Assembly: GCF_000315625.1 (NCBI RefSeq)
Contig: NW_005434583.1
Coordinates: 265,616 to 322,775 of the forward strand
Length of the DNA stretch: 57,160 nucleotides
Reading direction: 5' to 3'
Origin: Guillardia theta CCMP2712
Taxonomy: Eukaryota; Cryptophyceae; Pyrenomonadales; Geminigeraceae
Shown one piece after another: positions 22,312 through 35,880 of this stretch; position 1 is the first letter of the stretch, and each line of letters begins with the position of its first letter. Below the pieces are notes generated by a model, which was given only the letters and a program-made list of their open reading frames with translations, was not told the DNA's origin and ran no database searches. Position numbers and translations under genes: made by a program.

Positions 22312-24469
22312 TCAAACCTGCATGACGTCGGTTCTCGGAACGCTCTGGTACACTTCACCCCAGCAGATGACTCGTCCGGAAACTCTGCGCAGGAGCGATG
22401 AGACTTGAAGATCCGTCAGCTGCTCCTCACCTTTCAGCACCGCATGCAGCGTTGAAACCAACATGAACGAACTGCAAAATTCAGAGGGAGACACGGAGGG
22501 AAGGGTATCATGTGTCACCAGGAGAGGACCTGTAGGAGCTAATTGGACCGTCGCGTTGGTCATGCAGGAGGTGTCAATCTTCTGAAGCATCTTCTCACAT
22601 ATGAAAGTCCAGCCCCCACATCCCCCTTGTACACATTCAGCACTTTGTAACGGGGCACTGCCTCCTGCAGCTGGTTGCGAGGTAGAGTACAGACGGGCTG
22701 CGAAAGCATCAAAGGATGACAGGGACGAGGGCCAGGCCTTGTCCGACCTGATCCTTTGCCGAAGCAAGTCAGCCTTCCAACTGCGTTGATGACGCAGGTG
22801 TGTCCCGACCCGCATGAAAGCGACTCGGTGATGGAATCTTGACGAACCTGATTCGATCAGGAGTCAGAAAGAATCCATGGGACCGAAGCTCTCATCTGTA
22901 AACCTCCTTCAACTTGCTTTCGTCCAGCATCTCCTCGCTTCCCCAGCAGACTGGCTGTCCTTGCTGATCAATAGCGCAAGTGTGCGCGTGTCCGGCCGCT
23001 GTGATGACTTTTAACAACAGTCAAGGCTTTGACTGGTACTTACAAATACCGTAGAATCCAAGTCCCGTCGGAGAATCAAGCCTTCCTTCTGCTGGGTTTC
23101 CCCAGCAAAGAATCTGAGCAGCATTAGGGTCCATGGGACGAGAGCCAAGCAACATACTCGTCCAAGAGCGTTCAAAGCGCAAGTATGAGAGAATCCGCAG
23201 CTGATCTCCTTTACCGACAACCCTTGAGGCACTCCCAGCTGACCCGAAGCGTTCCAACCCCAACAAGCAACTTGTCCAGACGGCATGCCGAAACTTCGGT
23301 CCGCGCGATCCTGACCGGATGTGTAGATGGCACATGCGTGGGCTCCACCAATAGAAATGTAGGACACATGCTCTAGCTTAGGAGGATTGCTCTTCCCGAA
23401 AACATTGTTACCCCAACACCTGTTTTGCAGATGTCAAACTCTCTACCCCCTTGCAGCGAGACTTTCAACCTGATTTCCCTGCTTGCCTGTTGTCCAACCC
23501 GAACATTGCTCAAGATTTCGCTTACGATCACGCAAGTTTGCCCATCTCCAGTTGCAACCTGACTTGTTTCACAATTGATTGCAGCAAATCATATCATCTA
23601 CCTGCCAGATCCTTGCGTTGTCCAAGTATGCAGGAGCTTGACTCTGCTGGTAATCGTTTCCTCCCCAACACCGTAGCTTTCCTTCTCGTCCAAGAAGGCA
23701 GGTGTGCGAATTGGACACTGAAATCTGTCCACTTGCAGAACGACGTAGCTGGAGTACTTGTCACAAGGACCATGAAGCATCGAGCTCTCTTCTTACCACC
23801 CTCCGTTGTTGGCTTTCAAATCTTTGCAGCTCCAGTAATTGTCTCTTCAAGTTGTCTACAAGCTCCGTGGTGCTTCGTAGCTTTCTTGTCTCGAAATCGA
23901 GCCTGTTGCATGCACATGATCTCAGCGCTCTAATGGCTTTAAGTTGTTTCACCTCTCGTAATTTTGCACTTTCAACAGGTTGAGCTGCTCTGCCAGTACA
24001 AGTCAGGCAGTGTTGAGATTCTAGGACATGACAATTACTCGCCATTCAATGATTGCAGCAAGGCATCGACAGGACCTAGGTCGCTTCCTTGCACTGACAG
24101 CAAGTATCTCTGCCTGTCTGCCTCTGTGATACTATTTTTGATTTCGCTCTCGGCCTGAGGTCGGCATCATCCCAGCATAGGTGATGGCGCAGGAGACCTG
24201 GGCCATGGCGCGACTGAGATTGACATAGCGGGTGTTCTCCTCCTCGAATCTCTGTCCATAGTCTTGTAGAATCTTCTGAGTTTGTGACAGATTGACCTGC
24301 ATTGCAGTGACACTGGGGACTCGTCAAACAGTCACACTGTGACGCCTACTTGCAGAGCCTTCATCATGGACAACTCCACTTCGATGCACCCACATGCCTG
24401 CTGCGACGACCCTTGTCCTCCTGACAGCATCAGCAGCATCCAGACTAACAGTCGCGTACGCATGATCAT
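22312..24469 (-). CDS. Secreted coiled-coil protein with RCC1-like (CWG) repeats
   Basis: The start at 24469 gives a signal peptide (MRTRLLVWMLLMLSGGQG) and a first exon with CGCIEVELS. Helical exons follow (QKILQDYGQRFEEENTRYV; RKLRSTTELVDNLKRQLLE), a likely coiled coil. The C-terminal two thirds repeat the pattern G.H.CA......G.V.CWG.N..GQLG of RCC1-type beta-propeller blades. Seen are RCWGGNDYQQSQAP, CWGNNVFGKSNPPK, GGAHACAIYTSG, VACWGWNASGQLGVPQG, CGFSHTCALNALGRV, ILCWGNPAEGRLDSPTG, VCWGSEEMLDES and VICWGEVYQSVP. That is six or more blades, enough for a propeller. Nuclear RCC1 has no signal peptide, so this is not the Ran exchange factor; an extracellular or cell-surface binding role is inferred. 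The 3' end may lie further down. Confidence 0.7.
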
Positions 24470-24916
24470 GATGTCCTATAGGCATGCCCTCATGATCACT
24501 TACGGCTGTCCGAAGCCTGTCTGTTAGCCTAGTCAATCCTCGTACTGATTTTTAACTTAACTTTGAGTAAAGGAACTCTCAGGCTAGGCCACCAGCTAGC
24601 GACTTTTACATTTTACGGGAGTCTTATAAAACAATTTTTGAAAGCCCCGGACGCACAAGACGCCTAGAAAATAAAACAATTTACACTATGAAATGTATAA
24701 TTTCAATAAATTTATGAGTTATAAATATCAAATATGGTACAATGCCAAAATGTAGATAGTAAAGGAATTCCTTTACATACTTCTTTATAAAAGGAATATT
24801 CAATCAAGCAGGTCCTAGGTCTGGTCATAGGAGTTCTTAGGTCTTCTCTTAGTCCGAGCAGTGTCCTAGAAAGTATATCAGCTACTACCACCTCCTACCA
24901 CCGAGAAAGCCTCGCA
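24470..24916. other. AT-rich divergent intergenic region
   Basis: Divergent spacer between the RCC1-like gene (minus) and NDUFV1 (plus), so it should hold both promoters. It is markedly A+T-rich at 24600-24800. It contains a perfect 18-bp palindrome, GTAAAGGAATTCCTTTAC (24759-24776). No TATA box position can be assigned with confidence. Confidence 0.5.
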
Positions 24917-27548
<2,632 letters not shown>

Positions 27549-28009
27549 GCATAAGATTGATGGATAACCACATGGTTCCAAGGCTCCCAGAGTGACTTTG
27601 GAGGTTGTGATATATTAACTTTCGAAGTGTTCGATCTCGAGTCAGCCTACAGTGCCTGGTTTATGATGGAATGATAGTAAACTCTTCGTAGTGAAACTTA
27701 TGATGGAACGTATGCCAGCCGTGCCAGTCAGATAGCGCCGAGTTAACAAAAACTCTCCTGTAAACCAAAACGTCTTACGTGGCGAGGCGGCATGTAGTAC
27801 ATGGGATGAAGAGGGGACTTTCCTAGCCGTCTTGTTAAGGTCCTCTCATGTCTGGATGCTTGGGTTTCACATCCTAGCATACAGTCTATCTCTCATGTGC
27901 TCCTCAATTCTGTTTTTGTGTGCATTAAACTCGGTCTTGAGCAAAAACTGTCTTGTTACAACTGAGGTCGATGTGATGTCTGCGTGACTTTTCTGAGGTC
28001 GACTGACAT
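27549..28009. other. 3' flank of NDUFV1, no gene seen
   Basis: Ordinary-composition spacer without a recognisable gene, repeat or RNA. It probably contains the NDUFV1 3' untranslated region. Confidence 0.5.
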
Positions 28010-28205
28010 ACTAGCGTAGTCAGTGACTCGAAACGATATGCCTGACTCCGAGTCACAGGTTGGCCGGGCCTGAGTCCGGGTCACCCGTGCCACACCGGAC
28101 CGTCGGACCCGGGACTCGTCACTGAGGGTTGGACCTTTTTTGACCGGCCCGGCCCGGGCGGTGCGGCGGCCGGGCGGCTCAGGCCCGGCCGGGTTGGCCT
28201 CATCC
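28010..28205. repeat. GC-rich island C with GTGACTC/GAGTCAC and GGCCCGGCC blocks
   Basis: Contains GTGACTC at 28023, GACTCCGAGTCAC near 28044, GAGTCCGGGTCACC near 28072, GACTCGTCACTGAG near 28113 and a GGCCCGGCCCGGGCGG block near 28145. It lies about 340 bases before the next start codon. A (CCCT)n tract follows at about 28312-28350. Same motif family as islands A, B, D and E. Confidence 0.6.
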
Positions 28206-28543
28206 ATCCTCAGACCCAGTTACTAAATTGTGTGTGCGCCGGAAATAGATCATCAAGCATCAGCGGCTTCCTGTTGCTCCACCGCAGCAGCAGCAGCTTG
28301 GTCAGCTCAGCGTCTCTCCCTCTCCCTCTCCCTCCCTCCCTCCCTCCCTCTTCATCTTCTCTGTACTTCCTTCCTATCACCCTCATCCAATCCTTCAGGG
28401 CCTGCTTTCCTCGTTCCAACTGGTTGCCACTCGTTCTGTGAGCATGATTTCCTTTCTCACGGATTGATCCTGTCCTATACCTGTTTCCAACTACAAAGCC
28501 TAGACATTTTAAGCTTTCAGACACAGAAAACCCTGCACCAAGG

Positions 28544-29999
28544 ATGTCAGACTGTGCAGAAAGAGCCACTAATGTACCCTCAGTCACTCATGTTGATCCG
28601 TTGAAAAGACGAAGAAGACTATTTGCGATCTCTCTTGCATTCTTTGCATGTTTATTTTCTGTATTGCTTGCTTGGATGGATAACAGCAGACAAGGAGCAA
28701 AAAGTATTGAAATGGGTCAAGAGTTAAATGGAATGTCAGCTTCTGAAAAGGAAGTGGGTCATGTTACAAATCATGTACTTCAAAATCTGTTGGCGATGGT
28801 AGAGGAAGAGTCAGGTCATCGAGATGCAAGTCCAGTAGAACTTGCAGAGACTCAAACTACTGGAGCAAAGAAGCCTTGCGGGAAAGAGGTAAGCAGTGCA
28901 GTTGTGTTGTTGTGTATGGCAAGGCTAATGCGGATGTAGTGTTTGGCACGAAAAAAGATCATTGCGGCTAAAATGAAGGCTCTGAGGGATGAGATCAATC
29001 ATGATTTCAAGGCTATGACAGGTGAGCTTAAGTTTCATCATGTTCGTGTGCTCAATGTGAATGGTGCAGACTTCGGGCACAAAGCGGGTTATCTTCCTCC
29101 TCCACAGTCCATCAAGCAGCAAGTGATGCAAGGCACTCTGCTTGGAGGCGGAAAGAGCGATACGGGGGCGAATGCTGTTGCTCCTCCTCCATTTGATCCT
29201 TCTAAAGTGTTAAGCTCCAAGTCGAGATCGGGTTCGGATTCAGGAAGCTCTAAAACAAGTCTTGTTAGCAAGTCAGATAGTGCTACATCATCGCTCCCTT
29301 CTTCAGATTCTCAGTCGACAGGTGAAAATGCCGTGTTATCCTCTTTGCTATTACGATGCTCATCTTCTCCCTGCAGTGGATCCGCCCCCACCTGTTCCTG
29401 ACTCATCGGGGTCGAGTGCGATTTCGTCGGATGACTCTGGCACGTCGTCATTGGACTCTTCTCTGAATGTGGACGATTCCAGCCTTTCCCAAAGTAGCAG
29501 TGACTCCTCACTCTCGGATATGCATGCCGACCGTGGAAATTCTCATTCATCTCATTCTTCCGGAGACTCTGCGTGGGCAAAAGCGTTTTCTTTCATCAAG
29601 AAGACTGACAATCCCGTCGTTGGCTCGAGCAACTCGCGCACACAAGTGCACAACCACCATTCCAAGGTTGTATGTCTCTCTCTTTTATTTGTACAAGTTT
29701 GACTGTGAGTAGGACAAGGACCCGCTTGCAGCGGCTGAGAATGACAAGTTTCTCCGTGGCTTCGAAGATCCAAGAACCACAGGACTCTCTTCTACCAAAC
29801 GTGAACCTCCTTGTTGTTGCGTGGGACACTCATTGTTTGACAGACGGGAAGCATGATAGTCTTTTTGATCCTACATCTCCTCTGAAGAAGGTCCCCTGCA
29901 TGTTTGTTGATAAGCTTTCTTTGACTCTGATATCAGGGAAGTGACCCTTTGAAATCAGCGGAAAGTGACAAGTTTCTACGGGGATTTCTTGGTGCCTAA
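28544..29999 (+). CDS. Unassigned type II membrane protein, Ser-rich, with duplicated DPL..DKFLRGF motif
   Basis: I do not recognise the family. ATG 28544 gives a short basic cytosolic tail (DPLKRRRRL), then one TM (FAISLAFFACLFSVLLAW), i.e. a signal anchor. A charged stretch (RKKIIAAKMKALRDEINHDF) follows, with PPPQSIKQQVM and a long Ser/Asp-rich section. Near the C-terminus two exons repeat one motif: DKDPLAAAENDKFLRGFED (from 29715) and GSDPLKSAESDKFLRGFLG (from 29939), the latter ending the protein at 29997-29999. Introns are about 40-70 bases. A low-complexity linker ending in two copies of a conserved peptide suggests a binding motif presented to a partner in the secretory lumen; this is inference. 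The region between the two copies was spliced with less certainty. Confidence 0.6.
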
Positions 30000-30365
30000 T
30001 GATCGACGTCATTTCTCTAAATAAACATCAATGCTATGCATCCCATTGTTCGTTGGATTCCTCGTTAGTGTATCACTGAAACCATAGGAGCACAGCTCCT
30101 CACAGTTGAGGTCAACCATATGGGCCATTGAAGCACTGATTTCCTTTCCTGTGCTTCCACCAGTGCAGAACGAACACAGCACGGTAAATATATCACACTT
30201 CTCCATTGACACTTACACAGTATACGCCTGTGTAACTTCTCATCACTCAGATCAGTTTCAAACAGGCGTGGGATTCAAAGCCATTTTTTGGAGGTAAAGA
30301 ATCATATTTTCATTGAAATTTCACAAGACCACATGGCGCACTGCCTTTGTAACTAAATATCACGT
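30000..30365. other. Convergent intergenic spacer, nothing seen
   Basis: Lies between two convergent 3' ends. I see no gene, repeat or RNA; it probably holds both 3' untranslated regions. Confidence 0.5.
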
Positions 30366-31470
30366 TTATGGGCCGAAGTAAGCCTCAGGGAAGCCGGGGA
30401 TGGGCTTGAAGTTTCCGAGCTGCTCAAAAACTCCCTGCTTGGTGATGAAGTACTGGTGGGCAAATCTGATGAAAGAAATCAGATAAAAAAAAACCCTAGC
30501 TCTTATCTCACCCTCCGAATGCAATCATAGCAAGGCGTCCGTGCTTGATCTCAGCGAGCTGGTACTTCTCCAAGTTGGCCTCGTTCTTGCCCTGTTGCAC
30601 ATCAGCCACGAGAGAACTTGTTTCAGGATGAAGCTCACCGCGGAAAGGCCGAGAGGATCAAAGGAGAAGTCACCAGGGTAGCGAGTTCCCTGGATGGTCT
30701 GGAAGAGAGCGATTCCGCCGAAGATCTCGAGGAAGGAGGTCCACAAGAGGATCTGAGACATGCCACCGGACTTGACGAGAAGGTCGTGGGCCTCGATGGG
30801 GGAAACCTGCAAGATGTGAGCTCATCTCGCGCGCTGTGCCAGTGAAGCAGACCTTGTCAAAGAAGGGGAAGGTGTAGGACTCCTGGACGAGCCATCCGAG
30901 AACGGCAAGCATGGCAATGCGACCGTGCTTGAGCTCAGCCTCTCTCAACACCTTGACATCGAACACTTCGGAGAAGCCAAGGGGATCAAATCCAACATCT
31001 CCGGGGAGGGATCCGTCAAGGTTGGTCGGCTGCTTCAAGAAAGGAACGGACTCAGAGAAAGATCCCTCGAAGACAGCCATGCGAGGTCCACGCGAGATAG
31101 CTGAAGACGATAAAGTCAGATTCACGTCACAAAAATAGGATCGTGTTTTCACAGACAAAGATATCTTCACAGATGAACTGAAAACAATGATATCACACTG
31201 GAACATCTTCGAATTGACATTTCATTCGCACAAGTAGATGTCCTTGGTAGAATTCCTGCCTCTCACCCCCATGAACGTCCCCCCATGCCCACCACATCCT
31301 CCTGTGGTGGTTTCCACAAAATTCTCCAGACACAATTCTTTGAGAGCAGGTTTTCTCAATCATTTCTCACCAGCACGAGACGCGGCGGGGGCGGAGAGCC
31401 TTCCCGCAGGCGCGGGGGCGAACGCAGCAGCGCTGGCGGCAGCGGCGAGGAGGCTGATCGCTCTGAGCAT
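30366..31470 (-). CDS. Light-harvesting complex protein (LHC superfamily, plastid)
   Basis: Chlorophyll-binding antenna protein of the thylakoid membrane. The start at 31470 gives a bipartite leader, [20 protein letters not shown], with Phe just after the expected signal-peptide cut, typical of red-derived complex plastids. The mature protein has [17 protein letters not shown], helix 1 with [18 protein letters not shown] (generic LHC E-x-KHGR motif), [19 protein letters not shown] in the middle helix, [13 protein letters not shown], and helix 3 with [18 protein letters not shown]. It ends FPEAYFGP with stop 30366-30368. Introns lie near 31118-31360, 30811-30855, 30591-30640 and 30465-30510. 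By layout it belongs with the red-lineage/cryptophyte chlorophyll a/c LHCs rather than green Lhcb. The first intron is the longest. Confidence 0.92.
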
Positions 31471-31479
31471 GACCTGACG

Positions 31480-32000
31480 CGATTCGCCGCTCCCCTCCTT
31501 CTTATAACCCTCGCTACCACCCCCTCGTTCCCCTACCCCTTCTTGATCCTGACCCCCTACCCGCCGTGTTGACTGGATACTACCCCCTCAAATCCCATCC
31601 AACCTCCCGAGAAATATAAAACCACTACCACCCACCTCGCTACAAAGCCATCTCACTCCCACTACCCCTTCTTGAAGAAAAATCCAAGTACCCACCCCAT
31701 TTCAGAACCCCTCTACCCCCCAATGCATCACAAGAGTGTTATCAAATGACAGGTAGTGCTTCTCGGGACCCCCCCCTTCTCTAGCTCCACCTGTGGTTTT
31801 CCCTTCTTAACTACCCCTCCTTCACGGTACCGACCCTCGGGACCCTCAGGACTTTAAAAAAAATACCCCACTGATTAAAGACACGAGGGTCGGGACCCCA
31901 TGGGTCTTTGCTCATCCTACCTCATACACCCGTACTTTGATAATTGTAAAAGGGGGTAGTCATAGTGAATCTTCCTTGACCACCCAACACAATACTACCC
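31480..32000. repeat. C-run tract (G-run on minus strand), degenerate CTACCCC/CCCACC
   Basis: Upstream of the light-harvesting gene. The plus strand is full of ACCCC, CTACCCC and CCACCC runs, so the minus strand carries G-runs like those at 11280-12130. It is degenerate and not tandem in a fixed unit. An AT-rich stretch without features follows at about 32020-32280. Confidence 0.55.
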
Positions 32001-32299
32001 ACCCTCAGAACTTGATTCCTTTCTCACAAAATATTTTAGATTTGAAGAATAGATTTAGCAGGAAATAATCATACAAATATATATCTTTGTTTTATTAACT
32101 ACCAGAAAACTTTATGTCACTCTATTAAATCGAATCAATATTTTCCAAAAGTATTGAGACTCTTTTAATTAGTTTTTATTTCTATGGTTGAGGTCAATAA
32201 GTATTGTAAGTCTCTGACGATTATAAAAACCCGTCATACCTCTAAACATGCAACCCATTTACAGTTACATTCCTCTGCTACGGTTACATCTCAGGCCTT

Positions 32300-32455
32300 G
32301 GTGATCTGGCCGCGCGCGGCGCCCGGTTCGCGGCCGCGAGTCTGGCCGGGCTCAAAGACCGGTCACCGGGGTTGTCGAGTGGTTTACCGGCCCATGCTGG
32401 AGCGGTTGCGGCACTGTGACTCTGGGCTGCGAGTGACTGACGTTGCCATACAGAC
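32300..32455. repeat. GC-rich island D
   Basis: A compact GC-rich block bordered on the left by AT-rich DNA. It contains GCGCGCGGCGCC, CGCGGCCGCG, ACCGGTCACCGGGG, GTGACTC at 32416 and GAGTGACTGACG near 32431. It ends some 40 bases past the stop codon of the next minus-strand gene. Confidence 0.55.
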
Positions 32456-32497
32456 ATACTAGACAGACTGTTGTTTAATAAGAAATTCGAGCAACAT

Positions 32498-34949
32498 TTA
32501 TTGAGTCCAGGGGAAGCTGTCTCCCATGGGATCATCCATCACAAGACGCCTACCTTCTCCTGTGATCAACCTCCCCTCAGTGTCAAACAGGGCGAGTTTA
32601 GGAATCCCCTCCACCCCGATCGCCGACGAAAGCGTGCTTCTGGCATTGCCATCTTGGAAATCCACAGCGAACCAAGGCATCTGACCAAAATAAGAATCGA
32701 AGGCCTCTTGGCTACGGTCAGCTGATACGAAGACGATTTCGAAAGGTTTTCCGTCGGCTATCTTGAGTTTGCTGTACATCTGGATCAGCTGAGGGGTGAA
32801 GGCCTTGCATGGCTGACACCAACTGGCACTGAAGTAGATCCCAACGTACTTATCCTTCAGGTTAGACGCATCAAAAGTGGTGTTTCCCGGCCCAACAAGT
32901 CGAGCGTCCTTCAGGATCTCGTGCAAGGTCATGCCCTGTTCAGTTTCTCCTGATTGGAGCTTGGGAGCTCCACCTCCAGCCGTAATGTTCTGATTCGCCG
33001 TCGCATGACTGATGGTAATGGTATTGATTGCAGCTTGCAGGATCCTGATCTGCTGTAGCCACACTACCAATGAATCTTCATCGCCCGCCTTGGCAGCTGA
33101 GTCCACGTAGGAATGCATGAACCTTGAATAGAGCTGTACATGAGGCACGGGACCCAGGCTGGACTCTTCCTCTCCAGGAATTTTCGCCATGGCTTCCTCC
33201 TTGGAAATGATGCTTCCTTCAGCCGCAAGGTCAATAAAGATTGGTTCGGTTTGAGCAGTCTCTCCCTCTGCCACTGGAGTATCGTATCTCACGAGGAAGT
33301 CCACTGGACCTCGCATGCGCGAAGTGCAGTTCATCACCCGAAGAGGGTAACCAAGCTCCCTAGCAACAGCCATGTAGAGGAAACTCAACGCCATTGGAGA
33401 ACCTTCCTTCGAAGCGAGCACGTGATTGATGAAATCGTGTAGCTCGACACCGTTGGGATCAATAACACCAGGAATAGTCTTGTACTGTTTGAAGAAATAC
33501 GCACTCAAAGTCTTCAGCACAACATCAGGAGATTCGTTTCCATTCAAGGTTGCCTGAACAGTGTCCTTGATCTGGTTGACTGTTACAGGCACAGTCTTCA
33601 TCTCTTCAGGCTCAATTTTCTCAGAGATCGTAGCAATCACAAGACCGCCCATTTCCACGCCTTCGTGCTGTATAACAGTTTTGTTTCCGCCATCTTGCAA
33701 GATTGCAACCCACTCTTCCAATTTCAGTCTTTCAGCCTCCTCTCTCACAATTGTGTCTCTAGATATGTTCAGAAACTTTCCTCCAAGGGTGTGCAAAACC
33801 TGAAGATGATTTAAATGGCGAATCGCAAATTCGCAACAGCAGACCTGATGCCAGAATACTTTGTGAAATTTGGCGTAAGACAATCCTTTGTAGTCCCGAG
33901 TTTGCAAGACAAGATCTAGAGAAGATCGCAATGGGCACCAACATCCGCTCTGGATCTCGGCTTCAAGCTTTCAACCAAGTTAGACCGATTTCAGGCAACA
34001 TGAATGCCTACCTGCCCAGGAGCCCAAGCAACATACTTGAAGAAGAATCGGAAGTCTTTGGCCTCCGCTTTTCCCTCACTGACGAGTTGCATAGCATGCT
34101 CTGAACCACCATAATAGATTCCGTCAGAAACCTCGGTTGCGTTTCTGAGTCCAGGGACTCCATGGATCCTGCCAAACCAGTGAATCCACTTAGATCTCAA
34201 AACGATGACACTGACATGTAAACTCCCTCTCCAATATCGCCACCAAGATACAATGGATTCTGCTCAAACATCGGCAACTTCTTTGTGACGTCCCCGACGT
34301 TATATTGAGTGGGTCTGTTGATGATGAAGCCCGAACTTCCACTTGCTCCATGGCGAACAAGCAGAACAACCGATTGATCGAGAACCTAGCACAACGTTCA
34401 TCTTGCAACCAACGGTTTATACATTTGACGGTACCAATCTAGAGCCGGCAAATCTGAAAGTCTCAGGTGAAGAAACCAGAAGGCAACCGGGTTGTACTTC
34501 GTCAATCTCAACAGCCCAGGTGCCGTTCCTCACGTCGTATCCGGCCAAAGCGCCCTTAGTGTCCTTCCTAACCCTTGAATATTCAGGAGGCACATGCTCA
34601 TGCAGACAGGTAAGCACACCTTTGCTTCAGGTTGAGCCTCGGTCCGCCCCTGTTCAACCTGACGTTGGAGAGTACCTGCGTGTTACGGTTTCACCAACCC
34701 CGGCAGCTTAGGAGAAATTTCGACCTTGAAGATCTTCTCTCTGAATGGAGCATTTGTTTTGAGAAGGACAGCAAACCCTCCGGCCGCAACACTCAAAGGA
34801 ATCAGGGGAACACCGCCACCTCGAAGGTTCAATGTAGTGGGCACCCCTTTCCTTCCATGCCGAGCAGGTTGCTGCGCCTGGAGTGGAGTGTTGCGAGCGG
34901 AGACAGCTGAAAGAAGAGCAGCGAGCAGAAAGCATCTGATAGAGATCAT
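32498..34949 (-). CDS. Three-domain protein: AlgH (UPF0301) + SirB1-like transglutaminase fold + thioredoxin (nucleoredoxin type)
   Basis: ATG at 34949 begins a signal peptide (MISIRCFLLAALLSAVSA) followed by a basic stretch, so the protein enters the ER; no Phe motif follows, so plastid targeting is unproven. Exons from 34410 to 33760 give an AlgH/DUF179 domain: GFIINRPTQYNVGDV, NPLYLGGDIGEG, IHGVPGLRN, GIYYGGSEHAMQL, FRFFFKYVAWAPGQ and VLHTLGGKF. A SirB1/transglutaminase-like domain follows (VELHDFINHVLASKEGSPMA; YMAVARELGYPLRVMNC; GPVDFLVRYD; IFIDLAAEGSIISKEEA). Its usual GHF is VDF. The C-terminus is a thioredoxin domain with FSASWCQPCKAFTPQL and PWFAVDFQDGN, ending DDPMGDSFPWTQ. The CxxC is intact, so a redox role is likely. 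The substrate is unknown. Confidence 0.85.
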
Positions 34950-35524
34950 ATTCGTATGTAGCTGCCAAATTGACAGCGGTGGGAGATCTGTGATCCTTTC
35001 CTTAGCTTCGGGATAACACCAGTGGGTACCGGTACAGGATCCTGTGGACAAGCCCAGAGCTGAAAGCGAAGATGAGCTGGTGAAAGGAGGGGGAAGTGAA
35101 CGCGAAGGTGGTGGATTAGGATAGGAAGGAGGCTGGTGAGGGAGGAGAGAGTCGGCGCTGCTACCAACGAGGAGGAGAAGCGACGACGAGGAGGCCGCGT
35201 CCCAGCATTAGCGCGGAGAGGACTAGAGGGGTTGCACAAAAACCAGACTGAGCTCATGCAGGGAACTCAAATGTCAATATTTCATCTATATTGAAAAAAT
35301 ACCATATTGATATTTCAAGTTTCTCCGAAAATTATTATTGAAATTCTAATCAAAAAGCATAAGACGCCCCAGACGGGAATAATTGTGGTCCACTGAATCC
35401 CCTCTAAATGGGGTGGTGGGTCCGGGAGGTGTAAAGAAGGGGTGGGTGAAATACCCCTGATGGGTTGGCTGAACCGGATCCCATGGCATAGAGGGGGGTG
35501 GGGTCATACCGTTGTAAGGCGGCT
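34950..35524. other. 5' flank of the AlgH-type gene, no gene seen
   Basis: Spacer upstream of a minus-strand gene. An AT-rich section lies at 35270-35360 and short G-run sequence (GGGGTGG type) at 35402-35510. Nothing coding is convincing. Confidence 0.45.
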
Positions 35525-35700
35525 TCAAGGGCCCGGCCGGGCGGCCCCCGGGGGCCTACCGGCGGCGGGGCCGCACACTGGCACTGGCACTGACCTCCCG
35601 AGTCCCAGTGAGTAAAGGCCCAGTGACTCAGGTGCCGGTCAGTGCGACGCCGCGGCCCCGGCCCGCCTGGCCCGGCCCGCACGGACGTGATCGCCGCTCC
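35525..35700. repeat. GC-rich island E
   Basis: Contains GGGCCCGGCCGGGCGG near 35529, repeated GGCACT units near 35577, GAGTCCCAGTGAGT near 35600, GTGACTC at 35623 and GGCCCCGGCCCGCC near 35655. Same composition and motif set as islands A-D. Confidence 0.6.
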
Positions 35701-35736
35701 TATGCTGAATTGATTCATCAAGCGCTCATTCTTTAA

Positions 35737-35880
35737 CCTTGACCTGCTCCTTGACCTGCTCCTTGACCTCCTCCTTGATCTCCTTCTTGACGTCCTCCTT
35801 GACGTCCTCCTTGATCTCCTTCTTGACCTCCTTCTTGACGTCCTCCTTGACCTCCTCCTTGACGTCCTCCTTGACCTCCT
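35737..35880. repeat. 12-bp minisatellite, twelve units (CCTTGACSTCCT)
   Basis: Twelve head-to-tail 12-bp units with small variations, all the same length. On the minus strand each unit is four codons, K-E/K-E/D-V/I, so the array reads as a frame of KEDV/KEEV repeats ending VKVKE and TGA near 35731. It may be the last exon of an unseen minus-strand gene or simply a minisatellite; no upstream exon was found in the pyrimidine-rich DNA to its right. Confidence 0.8.
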
